A DNA stretch of 64,000 nucleotides from Dendrobium chrysotoxum (GCA_019925795.1 CM034305.1:97857571-97921570); one strand, 5' to 3'. Shown: positions 39,056-45,118, numbered from the stretch's first letter. The notes: a model not told the origin generated them from the sequence alone. Translations and numbers: made by a program.

Positions 39056-40013
39056 ATAATAATTAAAATGGAATTATTTGATGATATACAATACAATCCT
39101 AATTTATTTTAGCAACTTTGTATTTTAATAGATGAAATTTGTTATTTTGGAAATGCTTCCGCATTAGTGAATAGTGATTATTTTTACTTCTAATTTAGAA
39201 TTCATGGTATACAAAATGATTAGGAAATTTTAACTTTGTTTGGCTCATGTCGTCCTGGAGTGGTCATCATGGGGTATGAAATTCATATCCATAACGAGCT
39301 CAAATATGCATAATGAGTTACACTTCAGCATTAAAACTTTGTGGGGACTTCATGTCCACAACAAACTAAAACATGCATAATGAGCTACACTTTTAGCATT
39401 AACAAATTAAACTTTTAGGAGATAAAATACAATACCTGAAGAAACAGCTGACAGCTTCATAAATTTTATGCTTCTTTAGGACTCCATCTACTTCAGAATG
39501 CACCCGCATAATTAGGCAGAAACCAAGAAGATGAAAACGTCTACACAATCCACCATCAGCATACCAAGAGCTCGGGGATATCTTTGTCTTAGTAGAATAG
39601 ATATCTATTATATGAAATAAATTCTTAAGGAAAAAAAAAATAGGTCAGTCGTATAAAAGAACCGTACTTAATCTTAATGTCATTAGATTCTTTAATTTAA
39701 AAAGAAGTCACCTCAGCGGCTTCATATTGTCCATGTCTAACCAGAAGGGATGCTAACTCAATCATTGGGGTAGATGTGATTGAAGACTCATTACCAGTAA
39801 CTCCCCACACAATCAAACTGCTAAACTTCCACACAGACCGGAAGAGTTGGTCAGAGCTCAAAAAAGATTTTAAAAACTTAGCATCACCTTCAGAGAAGCT
39901 GGGAAAATCAACCAAAAAAGCCAATGTATAGCCAGACAACCCAAGCTTTCCATCCGATGGTCTTTTGACTGCTTTGCTACCTAGATTTACGACAGAAATA
40001 TAAGCATGTGATC
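2090..40013 (-). CDS. NUP160: Nucleoporin NUP160 (SAR1), C-terminal half, 14 exons, 5' part outside the window
   Basis: NUP160 is a scaffold subunit of the Nup107-160 (Y) complex of the nuclear pore and acts in mRNA export; plant NUP160 is also called SAR1. The spliced frame is 39712-40013, 39436-39623, 25459-25529, 25040-25386, 8906-8974, 8493-8811, 8295-8426, 8084-8189, 7900-7971, 7596-7731, 3470-3577, 3035-3175, 2741-2914, 2090-2137, all read on the minus strand. Every junction is GT-AG and every split codon closes, giving 736 residues before TGA at 2092-2090. Plant NUP160 is about 1,500 residues, so roughly the N-terminal half is missing. Recognisable segments include LHYYQWAMLIFDQYALSEGA, ISNPDEDSKYICLRRFIIVL, LQERLEGLSAAINALQLV and RLPVVVAETLLYGDPQIELP. 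Introns of 13.9 and 16.1 kb are filled with retrotransposons, yet all exons seen are intact. The identification rests on memory of the plant family, not on a search. Confidence 0.93.
2741..2914 (-). CDS. NUP160: NUP160 exon (partial residues 664-721)
   Basis: It encodes TAIWFPYTAIERLWCQLQEL and CDKLKRLLQGALLNHLKQ, the conserved C-terminal end of the protein. The acceptor is GACATTGACAG and the donor GTATTCC. Confidence 0.92.
3035..3175 (-). CDS. NUP160: NUP160 exon (partial residues 617-663)
   Basis: It encodes AGRRAISWGMTGQQPDPATL and FRLYIDYGRLAEATNLLLEY, then LESFATV. Both ends are phase 0; the donor is GTAATTA. Confidence 0.92.
3470..3577 (-). CDS. NUP160: NUP160 exon (partial residues 581-616)
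   Basis: This phase-0 exon of 36 codons encodes EKYRKIHQRLPVVVAETLLY and GDPQIELPFWLVNMFK. The acceptor is TTTCAACTGCAG and the donor GTAATCCC. Confidence 0.93.
4125..4335 (-). mobile_element. RTE-type LINE relic, central fragment
   Basis: On the minus strand this matches the linker between endonuclease and reverse transcriptase of the full-length LINE at 41955-45117 (its 43555-43755 part), with many substitutions. It lies in the 4.0-kb NUP160 intron. No frame remains. Confidence 0.8.
4440..4640. repeat. AT-rich direct repeat in NUP160 intron
   Basis: Two diverged ~75-bp units, each with TTAGTTCAATAAT and ending in AGTATGATTTRATTAAT, start near 4446 and 4564. The composition is almost entirely A and T. 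Confidence 0.5.
5080..6370 (+). pseudogene. RTE-type LINE relic, reverse-transcriptase region
   Basis: This is a plus-strand degenerate copy of the LINE family seen intact at 41955-45117. It begins around the ATGTAAAAATTC-like linker and runs through the RT core: a LEKAYDKV-like stretch near 5850, a readable FPILVG..QRSALSPYLFALV region near 6000, and a decayed catalytic FADD region near 6110. Many stops and small indels remove coding capacity. Sequence corresponding to the last ~200 codons is missing, and the copy ends at about 6358-6370 in CTTGTTGTTGT, which resembles the family's 3' tail. That suggests an internal deletion joining RT to the tail. Confidence 0.8.
7596..7731 (-). CDS. NUP160: NUP160 exon (partial residues 535-580)
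   Basis: It encodes SVGTVHNVLLPSPDDVTHID, then a serine/asparagine-rich loop and NGHWETLEQYL, ending in phase 0 before donor GTATGTAC. The next intron is 4,018 bp and carries LINE relics. Confidence 0.88.
7900..7971 (-). CDS. NUP160: NUP160 exon (partial residues 511-535)
   Basis: This 72-bp exon encodes ELEQAFITLSEKCFLGGIVS and SPFR, with split Arg codons at both ends. The acceptor is TTTTTTTTCACGCAG and the donor GTGAGTTT. Confidence 0.87.
8084..8189 (-). CDS. NUP160: NUP160 exon (partial residues 476-511)
   Basis: It encodes NQKLSHLVDMLIKENFYDMA and FTVIFTFWKGSTLNR, ending with two bases of an Arg codon. The following intron is 112 bp. Confidence 0.9.
8295..8426 (-). CDS. NUP160: NUP160 exon (partial residues 432-476)
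   Basis: It encodes ALSDDFQSERLQYIVDIKML, then EKEYVLTSAHYLLSRDKDKF. The acceptor CTCTCCAG and donor GTATCGG fit the phases of both neighbours. Confidence 0.9.
8493..8811 (-). CDS. NUP160: NUP160 exon (partial residues 326-432)
   Basis: It encodes AELSDIFARPNLYKLLYSFQ, then a helical segment RRNNWRKAA-like (actual NNWRKAACYIYQYSIRLR), ALQERLEGLSAAINALQL, and ends AEK plus one base. The donor is GTATGAGG at 8492; the alternative GT at GAGGTCAT would break the next frame. Confidence 0.92.
8906..8974 (-). CDS. NUP160: NUP160 exon (partial residues 303-325)
   Basis: This phase-0 exon of 23 codons encodes VLCDAKLPFVGMAEKVEQEL followed by FWK. The acceptor is TTTTGCTTAG and the donor GTTTTATC. 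Confidence 0.88.
8975..10653. other. NUP160 intron, left of element 1; mostly unassigned
   Basis: Nothing codes convincingly here. At about 9129-9260, ATCATTATCATCATC runs followed by GCCTTCTCCCAACTATTTGAGG resemble a degraded LINE 3' end (short repeat tail plus GCCT-TCCCA motif), but the match is weak. 9600-10650 has scattered transposon-like wording without boundaries I can place. Confidence 0.3.
10696..10719 (+). promoter_or_regulatory. Perfect 9-bp hairpin near the LTR start
   Basis: CGTGGCCGT, loop CGATCT, ACGGCCACG. The same hairpin is at 17564-17587 (3' LTR) and 36255-36278 (solo LTR). A sequence-different hairpin is at the same place in element 3 (48157-48184, 54965-54992). It could be an RNA structure in U3 or a protein-binding palindrome. 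Confidence 0.7.
10862..10870 (+). promoter_or_regulatory. Likely LTR TATA box
   Basis: TATTTATAG, about 200 bp into the LTR. Equivalent motifs lie at 17730 (3' LTR), 36431 (TATTTAAAG, solo LTR) and 48322 (TATATATTG, element 3). A start ~30 bp downstream would put the small ORF in the transcribed leader. Confidence 0.55.
11571..11592. repeat. CCCTAA (telomere-like) repeats in the LTR
   Basis: Three to four CCCTAA units. The 3' LTR has more (18530-18558) and the solo LTR has them too (37174-37197), always a short way before the small ORF. Confidence 0.8.
11755..12079 (+). pseudogene. LTR small ORF, 5' LTR copy, frameshifted near its start
   Basis: This is the same ORF as 18722-19045, with ATG at 11755. 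One extra C in the run at 11767-11770 shifts the first codons out of frame; downstream the frame is open to TAA at 12077-12079. It reads DILRSPFFDVGFDFDNTVEE, then QRKKGRWTIFGRTT and IRRRFLSE. It is not a known domain to me. Confidence 0.65.
12457..12472 (+). other. Primer-binding site of element 1
   Basis: TGGTATCAGAGCATGG, two bases after the 5' LTR end, is the usual plant match to the 3' end of initiator tRNA-Met. Confidence 0.9.
12473..12817 (+). other. Untranslated leader between PBS and gag of element 1
   Basis: 345 bp without a convincing frame. The equivalent interval in element 3 is about 49895-50240. Confidence 0.6.
12818..17608 (+). pseudogene. Element 1 Gag-Pol polyprotein, one frame broken by five stop codons
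   Basis: One frame of 1,597 codons from ATG 12818 to TGA 17606-17608, with no frameshift. In-frame stops are at 12827 (TAA), 13274, 13415, 13481 and 17417 (all TAG). In order: Gag with a PTFDGTLDPQLFLDWIKGMD segment; zinc knuckle CFRCQGYGHIASQC (~residue 334); protease VDSGS (~439); RT VVYFDDILIY (~785-795); RNase H with D~936 and FSDHEALRY; integrase zinc region (~1120-1170) and D1209, D1250, E1286 (DD35E); and a chromodomain-like segment GGRRRYLIRWKGKPESEDT (~1510-1550). The last stop cuts the chromodomain. After it come DELQQLDPDALEFYDS and a basic tail inside the 3' LTR. The 13514-17416 stretch (1,301 residues) is fully open. Confidence 0.93.
17517..17526 (+). other. Polypurine tract of element 1
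   Basis: The purine-rich CCCGGGAGAA lies directly before the 3' LTR. It is inside the Pol frame and encodes part of PPREN. Element 3 has CTGGGGAGAA at 54911-54920 in the same position. Confidence 0.75.
18530..18558. repeat. CCCTAA repeats, 3' LTR of element 1
   Basis: Four consecutive CCCTAA units following TCCTAA, longer than in the 5' LTR. The plant telomere repeat is CCCTAAA, so this is telomere-like, not a telomere. Confidence 0.8.
18722..19045 (+). CDS. Conserved LTR small ORF (107 residues), function unknown
   Basis: An open frame from ATG 18722 to TAA 19043-19045 inside the LTR, after the promoter and before the position of the PBS. It begins MHGRPEWDYGLILDEHDNMD and has ILRSPFFDIGFDFDN, YLERIHIILVDTIDDQRKKG, RWTIFGRTTTASPPATST and IRRRFLSE. 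It is acidic in the first half and ends basic. I see no signal peptide, membrane helix or known motif. Related frames occur in the 5' LTR, in the solo LTR (37354-37688) and in both LTRs of element 3, so a translated leader peptide is plausible. Conservation through an RNA-level constraint is the main alternative. Confidence 0.6.
   Translation: MHGRPEWDYGLILDEHDNMDILRSPFFDIGFDFDNIIEKYLERIHIILVDTIDDQRKKGRWTIFGRTTTASPPATSTFKDYVTQLLRFFTHTVGIQVDTIRRRFLSE
19697..20183 (-). repeat. 3' LTR of gypsy-1 (only LTR left)
   Basis: Aligns by eye with the LTRs at 25863 and 30681 (shared TTTAATTYCAG, TTGCAAA, GGAAGATYCG, AAGCATACAA). The end CCAACA is followed by the C-rich complement of a polypurine tract (ACCCCCCTCCC). 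The start is approximate. Confidence 0.7.
20184..24190 (-). pseudogene. gypsy-1 Gag-Pol remains
   Basis: Read from high to low coordinates: Gag (24115-23740, with WRDMKRPIRTWMEFKVCLLE), zinc knuckle CFKCDERYIPGHMC (~23410-23370), a protease region lacking a clear DSG (~23165), RT (22690-21926, with YHQIKMREKDVQKIAFRTHE and FFDDILVYS), RNase H (~21900-21480, ending ADALSRCMGKLQELA) and integrase (~21300-20560). Many stops and frameshifts break it. The CFKCDERY-type knuckle suggests a Reina-like chromovirus lineage distinct from elements 1 and 3; this is from memory. Confidence 0.8.
24215..24782 (-). mobile_element. 5'-truncated RTE LINE inserted in gypsy-1
   Basis: 568 bp of LINE 3' end (minus strand), flanked by target duplications ATCAACCACT at 24205-24214 and 24783-24792. 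It carries the last RT/C-terminal codons (DGDIISRIQVGWLKWRNASG, GFTLRDRI) and ends in the ACAACAACAACAAC tail. An apparent ORF at 24528-24860 is a chance fusion of this LINE with gypsy-1 Gag. Confidence 0.9.
25040..25386 (-). CDS. NUP160: NUP160 exon (partial residues 187-302)
   Basis: This is the most recognisable exon: LWRLHYYQWAMLIFDQYALS near its start and SNPDEDSKYICLRRFIIVLC near its end. The donor GTTGTTTC follows a complete Lys codon. The next intron is 16.1 kb. Confidence 0.93.
25459..25529 (-). CDS. NUP160: NUP160 short exon (partial residues 163-187)
   Basis: This 71-bp exon encodes AASFPEASHSLQTLSSETGF. It joins CFFR upstream across a 13.9-kb intron and the exon at 25386 across a 72-bp intron. 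It is too short to stand out as an ORF, but both split codons close. Confidence 0.87.
25530..25857. other. NUP160 intron sequence left of gypsy-2
   Basis: Ordinary AT-rich intron sequence between the 71-bp exon and the TTTAC target site. No feature is seen; one 86-residue frame (25667-25927) crosses into the LTR and has no motif. Confidence 0.5.
25863..26463 (-). repeat. 3' LTR of gypsy-2, interrupted by a LINE tail
   Basis: 601 bp, of which 100 bp is the LINE fragment plus its duplicated target (25947-26046). Otherwise it matches 30681-31158. The C-rich complement of a polypurine tract follows at about 26465-26478. Confidence 0.9.
25947..26033 (-). mobile_element. Tiny LINE 3'-end copy (87 bp) in the gypsy-2 LTR
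   Basis: CAAACAACAACAAC tail, then AAGCTTTTATCCCACTATAT and a match to the LINE 3' UTR as far as CCATTGTGTCC. Flanked by a perfect 13-bp duplication AATTGCAAAGATA (25934-25946, 26034-26046). It inserted after gypsy-2. Confidence 0.93.
26464..30660 (-). pseudogene. gypsy-2 Gag-Pol remains
   Basis: Read from high to low: Gag start MAVRKVEVLEGELGQLKSNF (30646-30323), then a Gag deletion near 30175-30200; degenerate zinc knuckle CFRYDERYTSEYWC (~29980); protease VVVLIDSGTTHKFIS (~29720); RT from ~29020 with DLKSGYHHIRLREEDIPKTS and FFYDILVYS, where Tyr replaces the first catalytic Asp; RNase H (28417-27894, with VVEVDASGYGLGAVLMQNRR and FIVRTDQRSLKYLLEQR); and integrase down to ~26770 (a late segment includes KRDIQFEGGDSVFLKLRPYR). 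Several stops and frameshifts interrupt it. Confidence 0.85.
30665..30680 (-). other. Primer-binding site of gypsy-2
   Basis: On the minus strand, AATTGGTATCAAAGCTCT-type sequence directly after the 5' LTR. TGGTATCAAAGC is a one-base variant of the initiator-Met PBS. Confidence 0.8.
30681..31158 (-). repeat. 5' LTR of gypsy-2
   Basis: 478 bp, uninterrupted. Followed on the plus strand by the TTTAC target duplication. Confidence 0.92.
31164..36212. other. NUP160 intron between gypsy-2 and the solo LTR
   Basis: No exon or intact element was found. It contains one small LINE tail (32385-32465) and a TGTAACGCCCC motif at 34877 that looks like the start of another gypsy LTR. 35900-36060 is purine-rich and reads like LTR leader, but I could not find a matching end. 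Confidence 0.4.
32385..32465 (-). mobile_element. Tiny LINE 3'-end copy (81 bp)
   Basis: ACAACAACAACATCAAGCC then TTTATCCCACTACGTG and on to CCATTGTATCATG. Flanked by near-perfect 14-bp duplications GTCAAAGATCATCA (32371-32384) and GTCAAAGATTATCA (32466-32479). Confidence 0.88.
36218..38059 (+). mobile_element. Solo LTR of a chromovirus related to elements 1 and 3
   Basis: 1,842 bp, starting TGATGAGGACATC and ending ACATCA, flanked by a perfect target duplication AAAAC (36213-36217, 38060-38064). It has the same internal order as element 1's LTR: tail-coding start with hairpin (36255-36278), TATA-like box (36431), GC-rich stretch, CCCTAA repeats (37174-37197) and a small-ORF homologue. It is clearly diverged from element 1, so it is a separate subfamily. 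A solo LTR normally arises by recombination between the two LTRs of one insertion. Confidence 0.93.
37354..37688 (+). pseudogene. Small-ORF homologue in the solo LTR, broken
   Basis: It matches the small ORF of element 1 with many substitutions: VLDDQDNIDVLRSPFFDVGS, TTVEEYLERIHIT, DTLDDQRVKGKW and FIRRRFLS. One TAG (37497-37499) and a shift just before VLDDQ break it. Differences from element 1 fall often at third codon positions, by eye. Confidence 0.6.
38065..39435. other. AT-rich NUP160 intron with TA microsatellite
   Basis: There is a (TA)16 run at 39021-39052 followed by AAT repeats. No gene or element boundary is seen elsewhere. Confidence 0.5.
39436..39623 (-). CDS. NUP160: NUP160 exon (partial residues 101-163)
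   Basis: The acceptor is CCTTAAG and the donor GTATTG. It encodes NLFHIIDIYSTKTK, then a WYADGGLCRR region, and ends in KIYEAVSCFFR with the last codon split after two bases. An 88-bp intron separates it from the previous exon. Confidence 0.88.
39712..40013 (-). CDS. NUP160: NUP160 exon (partial residues 1-100)
   Basis: The acceptor is TTTTTGTAG at 40014 and the donor GTGACT starts at 39711. The first two bases complete a codon begun upstream. It includes GYTLAFLVDFPSFSEGDAKF and ELASLLVRHGQYEAAE. The upstream partner exon was not found in 40014-64000. Confidence 0.9.
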
Positions 40014-41891
40014 CTACAAAAACATAAAACACCAAGACTACCGAATACCAACATGTAAAAAATTATGCAAAACAAAAGGACAAATAATAGCCTAGCGGGA
40101 GAAAAGAATAACAAACTTATTAAATTTTGTAATGGAATGGTAAAAACAAGATCTAATCTAGACATTACAAAATTTCAAGCACATATAAACTAAAAATAAA
40201 TGAACATATATCTAAGCTATCTACAAGTTAGAAAAGATCATGATCCTATTTAGACTAAACTAGTCAAACAAGTGGGTAATGACTTTCAGCCTAAACAGGC
40301 AGAATCCATCCAAGGTTTAATGCAAGATAGTAATTATTGAACAATTATACCACTTTAAGCTGAGAAAGTTGGAGATTGACACCCTTTCATCAAATAAAAG
40401 GCCTCCAAGAATCAAAAAGCTATAGAGAACCAAAAGGCCTCTTAGGTGTAAGAACCGAGTTTGCCGATTCAATTGAACTGGCCCTAATCAAATAGCAGGC
40501 GAGCAACAGCGAGCAAAAGAACAAGCCGCGAGCGAGTGCGAGGGTAGCAGGCGGGTTCGAATCATGCGAATGAGCAATGAAACACGTTCAAATGCGAAAG
40601 GCAGCGACTCCTTGTGGGAGATAACTCCAATTCGCTCACTCCATTTGAACCGCACGAATAGAAGAGATTTTGAACGAAAAGGAACGAACAAAGGCTGACC
40701 GAGAGAAAAAAAGAGAGAGCAAGATGGAGACTTCATGCAAGTCAAAGGAGGAGGTGGTCGAACGTTTGAGCAGAGATCGAGGAAGAAGGCACGAGTACGG
40801 GCAAAGTATTTCTGAAGCAAAGATGCAGTAAGAGTATCATAACTTTCATTTATTTCCGCAGATGTTCAAGGTTTATGTTACAATAAATTCTGATTTTAAG
40901 AAGCTAAAGAAAATTCAAGCTATTACAATACAGGATGGAAAGGTATGGTTATCATTTAAAAAGAGGAATATATTTTATAAATAGTAAATAAAAATAATTT
41001 ATTATAATGTAATTTTAAATAAAATTTAAAATGATTAAAAAAAACTATTTAATTAGCATGTTGATAAATTTTCTAAAATAAACCTAAGATTTAAACTAAT
41101 ACCTTAAAATTTATGAATTTTTAAAGGATAAATTAGTAAATACTTTTAAGGAAGTTTACTCTAAATTTATATTATATATGAGATTTTAAATTAAATTGGA
41201 TAAATTAAATTTATGTTATTATAATAAATTGTATTTAGAAGAATAATGAATTTATGAACTAAGGATAAATGACATAGAATATACTTAAAGTAATTAAGTA
41301 AAGAGAGAAGAAATTTTAAACCAGAAATTAATTATAAAATAAGATAAATTGGTATTTAAAATGAGAAATTATGAGAGTTAAATAAAATGTAGATGTTAAT
41401 TAAGAAAATTAATTATATAGTATATCCCATATAAGATAATAAAGAAAATAATGTTTTAAAATCCAATTTTAATTAGTGAATTATCTAGTTAGTTAAGTTA
41501 ATTAGAGAGAGTGAGAGCAATTTTAATCAATAAGATTTAAGATTTTAATTTGAAGTTAAAAATAACAAGTTAGAAAAATTGAGAGCAATTTACCAATTAA
41601 ATTTTAATGACAGGATCTTTTTATAAGTGTTAAGCCTATCGACCTAGAAGTACGGAGTAAAAATGAAGAAGCGCAACACCTAAGTTCAAGTGAGTATTCA
41701 TGTCCTAATTTACAGTAATGATATTTGTTTCTCCTACATATGATATATCAAATGTTGTTGTTATTTATTTTTTTATTATTAATGTTTAATGATTTTTCTT
41801 TATTAAAGACAATTGATCATGCTGAACTAGAAGCCTTAAATTTTTATATCATAGAGAGGTCACCGTCACTCATCCTATGTCATAATATTTA

Positions 41892-41904
41892 ATATATATA
41901 TATA

Positions 41905-41946
<42 letters not shown>

Positions 41947-41954
41947 TATATATA
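41892..41954. repeat. TA microsatellite at the LINE 3' end
   Basis: TA dinucleotides with two interruptions, directly abutting the LINE tail. The run at 45119-45173 is on the other side, so the LINE sits inside a single TA array or duplicated part of it on insertion. Confidence 0.85.
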
Positions 41955-44900
41955 CAACAACAACAACAATAACAAGCCTTTGTCCCACTACGTGGGGTCG
42001 GCAACATGAATCCTTTTTCTCCATTGTGTCCGGTTCAAAGTCAAATTCTCGTTTAAATCTAATAGAGAAAGATCATTTCTAATATTTTCTAACCAAGTCT
42101 TTTTAGGTCTACCTCTACCTTTCTTAACATAAGTCAAATCTAATACCTCTACTTTCCTAACTGGGTCATCGGAAGGCCGCCGTTTTATGTGACCAAACCA
42201 TCTAAGGCGACTCTCTCTAATCTTATCCTCCACTGGAGCTACTCCAACCTTTTCACGTATATGCTCATTTCGTATCCTGTCTCTAAGAGTAAATCCACTC
42301 ATCCACCTAAGCATCCTCATCTCCGCAACACATAACTTAGTATTGTGCTTCTCTTTTAATGGCCAACATTCTGCACCATAAAGCATTGCAGGTCTCACCA
42401 CCATCTTATAGAATTTTCCCTTAAGTTTAAGGGGGACCTTTCTATCACACAACAAGCCCGATGCATTCCTCCACTTCAACCATCCAACTTGAATTCTACT
42501 GATAACATCCCCATCTATTTCACCATCACTCTGAACAATAGATCCAAGATATCTAAAACGTGTACTCTTATTAATGACTTGATCGCCCAAAGTCACAATC
42601 CCCTCACTAGGTCTATTACTGCTAAAATTACACTCCATATATTCAGTTTTAGATCTACTCAAGCGAAAACCTTTAGACTCTAAGGTTGATCTCCAGACTT
42701 CAAGTTTACCTTCAACTCCCTCTTTAGTCTTGTCAACAAGAAGAATATCATCAGCAAAAAGCATACACCAGGGTACATCCTCTTGTAAATGTCTAGTGAG
42801 AACATCCATGACTAACGCGAAAAGATATGGGCTTAAAGCTGATCCTTGATGTAATCCAACCGAAATAGGGAAATACTTGGTCAAACCACCTTGTGTTTGA
42901 ACACAAGTAGTAGCTCCTTCATACATATCTTTAATGATTTGAATATAAGCATTATTAACTCCTTTCTTTTCAAGAACTCTCCATAGCACTTCTCTTGGAA
43001 CTTTATCATATGCTTTCTCTAAATCAATAAATATCATATGTAGATCCTCCTTATTCTCCCTATATTTCTCCATCAAACCTCTCAATAAATGTATGGCTTC
43101 CATAGTAGACCTACCAGGCATGAATCCAAATTGATTTTGAGAAACATTAGTATCACGCCGCAGCCTACGCTCCATAACTCGCTCCCATAGTTTTAAAGTG
43201 TGACACATTAACTTAATTCCTCTATAATTCGCACAATCTTGTGCATCACCTTTATTCTTATAAATAGGAATCAATACACTCATTCTCCACGCATCTGGCA
43301 TCTTTTTAGTCTTCAAAATATTATTAAAAAGTTTAGTTAGCCAAGAAATTCCTTCATCTCCTAAGCATTTCCACATCTCTATTGGGATATCATCAGGTCC
43401 AACAGCTTTTCCACACTTCATTTTCTTTAAAGCCTCTCTAACTTCGGTTTTACTAATACGCCGATAAAAACAGAAATCTTTATTTTCATTTAGGATGCTA
43501 AGGTCACTAAAGTCAATTGTATTCCTACAATCTTCATTAAAAAGTTTATCAAAATATCTCATCCACCTTTGTTGAATATCATCTTCTAAGAAAAGTACTT
43601 TTTGATCTTCATCCTTAATACACTTCACTTGAATTAAATCCTTACTACTCCTATCTCTTTGTTTGGCTAGCTTATACATATATCTTTCTCCCTCCTTAGT
43701 ATCTAATCTATTATATAAATCATTAAAAGCTAAGATCTTTGCATCACATATTGCTTTCTTAGAATCCTTACATACCTCTTTATATCTTTCCCAATTATCA
43801 GAATTTTTACATCTAAACCAATTTTTATAACAAATCTTCTTATTTTTTATCTTTTCTTGCACAATTGGATTCCACCACCAGCTATTTTTACTATTAGGGG
43901 CTTTTCCCTTTGATACTCCAAACACATCTTTAGCAATATTTGTAATATCACTAGCCACTTTTTCCCACATAACATTAGCATCCTCATGCACAAATAAAAT
44001 CTTAGAATCTAAAATCTTACTCTCAAAAATATTTTTATTACTATTCTTTAAATGCCCCCATCTAATCCTAGAAAATCGCTTTACTTTATTTTTTATTTTC
44101 TGTCCTTTCATCTTAAAGTCTAAAACTAATAAGCGATGTTGGGTACATAAACTTTCACTCGGAATAACTTTACAATCTTTGCAATCTAAACGATCTACTT
44201 TTCTTATAAGAAAATAATCAATCTGAGTTTTACTATAACCATTCTTATAAGTGATGAGATGCTCATCTCTTTTCTTAAATAAGGTATTAGCAATTAAAAA
44301 ATCATAAGCTAAAGAAAAATCTAGTATGGTCTTACCACCTTCATTAGTCATTCCAAACCCATATCCACCATGAATGCTTTTAAAATCATTTACCTCTCTA
44401 CCAACATGTCCATTTAAATCTCCTCCAATAAAAAATTTTTCTTCGAGAGGTATCTTTTGAATTAATTCTTCTAAATCTTCCCAAAATTTTAATTTTGAAC
44501 ACATATCCAAACCTACTTGAGGAGCATAAGCACTTATAATATTAATAATCTTAGCATCAACAACAATCTTTAAAGCTATAATTCTATCTCCAATTCTATT
44601 AATATTTATAACATTATCCTTCAAACTCTTATCTATAATCACGCCTACACCATTTCTAGTACGACTCTTACCTGAATACCAAACTTTAAATCCTAAACTT
44701 TCAATCTCCTTAGCCTTCTCTCCAACCCATTTAGTTTCCTGAATGCACAAAATATTTATCTTCCTATGAATCATAATATCTATTAATTCCATTAATCTTC
44801 CTGTAAGGGAACCTATATTCCAAGTTCCTATCCTAATATTAGTATCATGGACTAGCTTCTTTGCCCACATCCGTCCTTGATGTGGGAACCCTTGCCTATT

Positions 44901-45116
44901 TAACACTGCACCCGGGCGCCGATGCAGCGGCCCTTGCACACTTTTCACTGTATTCAGGCCATACAGTGCGTCGCTTCCAGGGAACGCCCTAGCATTAACA
45001 CAATTTATTAAAGGATTCATGTCATGGTTATTCGACAAGTTTTACGCTGGCTGTCGACTACCTAACGCAACCCTCCACTTTTCTCATCCAGGACTTGGGA
45101 CCTGGCAACGACAGTG

Positions 45117-45117
<1 letters not shown>
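41955..45117 (-). mobile_element. Full-length RTE-clade LINE
   Basis: About 3.16 kb, read right to left. A short 5' region (45117-45021) is followed by one long ORF and a short 3' end with CCCACTACGTGGGG hairpin sequence and a TTGTTATTGTTGTTG tail. It is embedded in TA microsatellite on both sides and lies within repeat copy A. One ORF with an N-terminal endonuclease, a repeat tail instead of poly(A), and a very short 3' UTR are RTE-clade traits. Confidence 0.88.
41988..45020 (-). CDS. LINE endonuclease-reverse transcriptase, uninterrupted
   Basis: 1,010 residues from ATG 45020 to the stop ending at 41988; an upstream TAA closes the frame at its 5' side. Apurinic-type endonuclease motifs: IGTWNIGSLTGR (~65-77), LCIQETKW, SAYAPQVG, GGDLNGHVG, TQIDYFLIRK and TQHRLLVLDF. 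Reverse transcriptase: GKAVGPDDIPIEMWK (~560), QFGFMPGRSTMEAIHLLRGL, MIFIDLEKAYDKVPREVLW, GLHQGSALSPYLFAL and the catalytic MLFADDILL. The C-terminus has GRPKKTWLENIRNDL. No stop or frameshift breaks it, so the protein could be functional. The first ~60 residues are unlike the rest of the family as I know it, and translation could instead start at the Met of MWAKKLVHDTNIR. Confidence 0.92.
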   Translation of the reverse strand: MNPLINCVNARAFPGSDALYGLNTVKSVQGPLHRRPGAVLNRQGFPHQGRMWAKKLVHDTNIRIGTWNIGSLTGRLMELIDIMIHRKINILCIQETKWVGEKAKEIESLGFKVWYSGKSRTRNGVGVIIDKSLKDNVININRIGDRIIALKIVVDAKIINIISAYAPQVGLDMCSKLKFWEDLEELIQKIPLEEKFFIGGDLNGHVGREVNDFKSIHGGYGFGMTNEGGKTILDFSLAYDFLIANTLFKKRDEHLITYKNGYSKTQIDYFLIRKVDRLDCKDCKVIPSESLCTQHRLLVLDFKMKGQKIKNKVKRFSRIRWGHLKNSNKNIFESKILDSKILFVHEDANVMWEKVASDITNIAKDVFGVSKGKAPNSKNSWWWNPIVQEKIKNKKICYKNWFRCKNSDNWERYKEVCKDSKKAICDAKILAFNDLYNRLDTKEGERYMYKLAKQRDRSSKDLIQVKCIKDEDQKVLFLEDDIQQRWMRYFDKLFNEDCRNTIDFSDLSILNENKDFCFYRRISKTEVREALKKMKCGKAVGPDDIPIEMWKCLGDEGISWLTKLFNNILKTKKMPDAWRMSVLIPIYKNKGDAQDCANYRGIKLMCHTLKLWERVMERRLRRDTNVSQNQFGFMPGRSTMEAIHLLRGLMEKYRENKEDLHMIFIDLEKAYDKVPREVLWRVLEKKGVNNAYIQIIKDMYEGATTCVQTQGGLTKYFPISVGLHQGSALSPYLFALVMDVLTRHLQEDVPWCMLFADDILLVDKTKEGVEGKLEVWRSTLESKGFRLSRSKTEYMECNFSSNRPSEGIVTLGDQVINKSTRFRYLGSIVQSDGEIDGDVISRIQVGWLKWRNASGLLCDRKVPLKLKGKFYKMVVRPAMLYGAECWPLKEKHNTKLCVAEMRMLRWMSGFTLRDRIRNEHIREKVGVAPVEDKIRESRLRWFGHIKRRPSDDPVRKVEVLDLTYVKKGRGRPKKTWLENIRNDLSLLDLNENLTLNRTQWRKRIHVADPT

Positions 45118-45118
<1 letters not shown>

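Noticed and set aside
40553..40563. GGTTCGAATC as a tRNA T-loop
   Set aside because: No acceptor stem, D-arm or anticodon arm can be drawn around it.
40488..40820. 110-residue minus-strand ORF near NUP160, tested as an upstream exon
   Set aside because: The DNA is the GAGCGAGC-rich start of repeat copy A, repeated at 60724-61180, and shows no NUP160 similarity.
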